A stretch of 8,091 bases of DNA from Candidatus Hodarchaeota archaeon (GTDB lineage Archaea; Asgardarchaeota; Heimdallarchaeia; Hodarchaeales; Hodarchaeaceae). The stretch lies in assembly GCA_016840305.1 (NCBI GenBank), contig JAEOSP010000727.1:1-8091 (forward strand). Direction: 5' to 3'. How positions within the stretch are numbered: position 1 is the first letter of the stretch; each line of letters begins with the position of its first letter. Both the position numbers and the translations under genes were made by a program. The notes beneath the pieces are model-generated. The model made no database searches. It was given only the letters and a program-made list of their open reading frames with translations, and had not been told where the DNA came from. Shown piece after piece: positions 6,851 to 8,091 of this stretch.

Positions 6851-6965
6851 GAACCCTTTTCATTCTCTAATGAGATATAAGTTGATCAAGGGATAGATGA
6901 ATATAAACAGTAAAAGAGAATTTAATTTTAATTTTTCCACTATTTACAAGTGAAACCAACTTTTT

Positions 6966-7178
6966 TCAAGTCTCTTGCTTATTAGGTCTTATCCATACTG
7001 ACTTATATCGTTTTAGCTTTCCTTTGAATAAAAAGAAACCTGAAATAGGTCCAGCTAAGATACCCAGAAGATAAATAGGTGAATCTATAAAAATTATAAT
7101 CCAGCTTATTCCCAATAAAGAAATCAGTAATCCAATGATAGTGTAAAACCAATCTTGTTGATTTTCTGAAAGATACAT
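6966..7178 (-). CDS. Small two-helix membrane protein, unknown function
   Basis: 70 residues. A short polar start (MYLSENQQD) is followed by two hydrophobic helices, about 10-32 (WFYTIIGLLISLLGISWIII) and 34-52 (PIYLLGILAGPISGFFLFK). The tail is strongly basic (KGKLKRYKSVWIRPNK, 52-67). By the positive-inside rule the tail should be cytoplasmic, putting the N-terminus there too. The helix-tail contrast argues that this is a real gene, not a shadow, and no other gene overlaps it. No ribosome site is seen before the ATG at 7178; a TTAAAA stretch about 36 nt upstream could be a TATA element for a short leader. It is convergent with carbamoyltransferase B and divergent from the SRPBCC gene. No family recognised. 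Confidence 0.55.
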   Translation of the reverse strand: MYLSENQQDWFYTIIGLLISLLGISWIIIFIDSPIYLLGILAGPISGFFLFKGKLKRYKSVWIRPNKQET

Positions 7179-7192
7179 TGTCTTAAAATGGG

Positions 7193-7218
7193 AAAGTTAA
7201 CCCAGGGATTTTAACTTT
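7193..7218. repeat. Perfect 8-bp inverted repeat in the divergent gap 7179-7310
   Basis: AAAGTTAA (7193-7200) and TTAACTTT (7211-7218) are exact complements around a 10-nt spacer, CCCAGGGATT. It lies 15 nt upstream of the small membrane protein's ATG and overlaps its possible TATA stretch. An operator is therefore plausible. The T-run after the right arm makes a plus-strand terminator formally possible, but no plus-strand gene ends here. Confidence 0.35.
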
Positions 7219-7310
7219 TTCTAAGATGACTGAATAATTACGAAGATAAGAAACGAATAATTATATTCTGTTAAGTTTCTGATAATTTTAAACTGAGAAG
7301 TGGGCTTATT

Positions 7311-7745
7311 TTGAAAGATTTTGGTACTCCAATTTTGAATAAAGTATTGATAAGAGCAGCTCGAGAACGAGTTTATGATGCAATGACAACTCCAGAAGGG
7401 TTAGATGGGTGGTTTACTGAGGGTACTATTGTTGATCGAAAATCTGGAGGAGAAATGACTCTAAAATGGGTAAATTGGGGTCCGAATAAGGTTACCTCTC
7501 AAGCAGTTTGTCCTATTATAAACGTTAAAGTTCCAGAATCATTCACATTCAAATGGTGGGATGATCATTATACTACGGTTGACATGAAATTCGAGGAGGT
7601 AGAAGAAGGAACAATAGTAAGTTTACGTGAATATGGATATGAAAATTCAGAAGAAGGGTGTCGAAGATGTTTAGAATGCGCTGTAGGATGGGGAGAAGCA
7701 CTTATTTTACTGAAGTTCTTTGTTGAACATAATATTCGGTATTGA
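7311..7745 (+). CDS. SRPBCC/AHSA1-like domain protein
   Basis: 144 residues from TTG at 7311; upstream in this frame there is only CTG before a stop at 7272, and a weak AGTGGG motif lies 6 nt before the TTG. The layout is that of the START/Bet v 1-like SRPBCC fold: opening strand KVLIRAARERVYDAMTTPEG (11-30), LDGWFTEG (31-38), GGEMTLKW (46-53), the middle strand ESFTFKWW (76-83), and the long C-terminal helix ending GWGEALILLKFFVEH (126-140). Members bind hydrophobic ligands or, in the AHSA1 branch, relate to an Hsp90 activator; function cannot be set from sequence. An unusual run of cysteines, C117-x2-C120-x2-C123, precedes the helix. Possible TATA box ATTATATT at 7260-7267. Probably unrelated to the carbamoyltransferase genes. 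Confidence 0.85.
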   Translation: MKDFGTPILNKVLIRAARERVYDAMTTPEGLDGWFTEGTIVDRKSGGEMTLKWVNWGPNKVTSQAVCPIINVKVPESFTFKWWDDHYTTVDMKFEEVEEGTIVSLREYGYENSEEGCRRCLECAVGWGEALILLKFFVEHNIRY

Positions 7746-7748
7746 AGA

Positions 7749-7753
7749 TTTTT
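7749..7753 (+). terminator. Short T-tract after the SRPBCC gene
   Basis: A five-T run starts 4 nt after the TGA stop and is followed by further AT-rich sequence (7754-7790) with no stable stem. It fits a weak archaeal-style transcript end. Confidence 0.25.
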
Positions 7754-7790
7754 CTCATTAAATATACAAAATTTTACTGATAAGACGATA

Positions 7791-7798
7791 TTTAAATA
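7791..7798 (+). promoter_or_regulatory. TATA-like box for the rightmost gene
   Basis: TTTAAATA ends 31 nt before ATG 7830. Transcription would start around 7820-7825, giving a very short or absent leader. This agrees with the lack of a ribosome binding motif in front of that ATG. Confidence 0.45.
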
Positions 7799-7829
7799 AA
7801 GAATTTTTTGTGAAAATAGTTAGATAACA

Positions 7830-8091
7830 ATGAATAGTCTCCAAAAGTTTAAAGGATGGCAATTTGACCATAAAGAATATTTACAATACCGTACAATTGG
7901 TTCTCCAACTATTCATTTAAAATTTTATCATTATCCCTCCTACCGTCAAAAAGTTACTGTTCTCCGACCACCTCAAAATTGTAAACTAAAAAAACAAGGT
8001 ATTAATAATTTCTTCATATTCCATAAGAAAGTCAATGCACGCGGTTCTATCAAATTAGAGAGAAAAATAAGAATTGAGCCAATTGTGACTA
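7830..8091 (+). CDS. N-terminal 87 residues of an unrecognised protein (3' end outside window)
   Basis: ATG at 7830 opens a frame that stays open to the right edge: 87 complete codons beginning MNSLQKFKGWQFDHKEYLQY. An in-frame stop (TAG, 7821-7823) just upstream and the TATA-like box support this start. The piece is basic, has no signal peptide or membrane helix, and alternates polar and hydrophobic residues as in beta strands (TIHLKFYHYP, KVTVLRPPQ, NNFFIFHKK, SIKLERKIRIEP). The pattern of a Pro-containing strand, a GxNN turn, then an edge strand before RIEP recalls the beta-domain ahead of transglutaminase-like domains in archaeal proteins. That is only a guess, because the catalytic part would lie beyond the window. 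Confidence 0.6.
   Translation, partial: MNSLQKFKGWQFDHKEYLQYRTIGSPTIHLKFYHYPSYRQKVTVLRPPQNCKLKKQGINNFFIFHKKVNARGSIKLERKIRIEPIVT

Noticed and set aside
1..8091. CRISPR arrays, tRNA or rRNA genes, insertion sequences
   Set aside because: No regularly spaced repeats, cloverleaf-like segments, transposase frames or terminal inverted repeats were seen on either strand.

Overview
The window looks like part of an archaeal chromosome, possibly an Asgard-type archaeon. This is inference. The base composition is AT-rich, several starts are preceded by GGTGA-type Shine-Dalgarno motifs, others lack one and follow a TATA-like box at a leaderless or short-leader distance, and likely transcript ends are T-tracts more than GC-rich hairpins. 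Nothing in the sequence fixes the lineage.

Layout, left to right. (1) 1-2000, minus strand: the N-terminal 666 residues of a long protein, a GNAT-like acyltransferase domain fused to an extended beta-rich region whose last part resembles a galactose-mutarotase-like sandwich; its stop lies outside the window. (2) 2001-2282: a divergent regulatory region with a TATA-like box and a striking 25-nt dyad for the leftward gene. (3) 2283-3347, plus: carbamoyltransferase A of the N-acetyl/N-succinylornithine transcarbamylase-YgeW branch. (4) 3398-4618, minus: a 12-helix MFS transporter, convergent with A. (5) 4622-4777: a second divergent region with a dyad and a tiny ORF that ends inside the next gene's ribosome site. 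(6) 4778-5764, plus: carbamate kinase. (7) 5784-6827, plus: carbamoyltransferase B, a paralogue of A, 19 nt after the kinase. (8) 6966-7178, minus: a small two-helix membrane protein. (9) 7311-7745, plus: an SRPBCC/AHSA1-like protein starting at TTG. (10) 7830-8091, plus: the start of an unrecognised protein running off the right edge.

The core is A, MFS transporter, carbamate kinase and B. Pairing carbamoyltransferases with carbamate kinase normally means catabolism: phosphorolysis of a ureido (carbamoylated) compound gives carbamoyl phosphate, and the kinase makes ATP, ammonia and CO2 from it. Both transferases keep the carbamoyl-phosphate motifs (SxRTR, HPCQ), but neither has the residue associated with N-acetylornithine (Glu) or N-succinylornithine (Pro) specificity. 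They also differ from each other at several substrate-side positions. No arginine deiminase or carbamoyl-phosphate synthetase is present. The best hypothesis is therefore an energy- or nitrogen-yielding pathway for one or two unidentified ureido compounds, possibly imported by the MFS protein.
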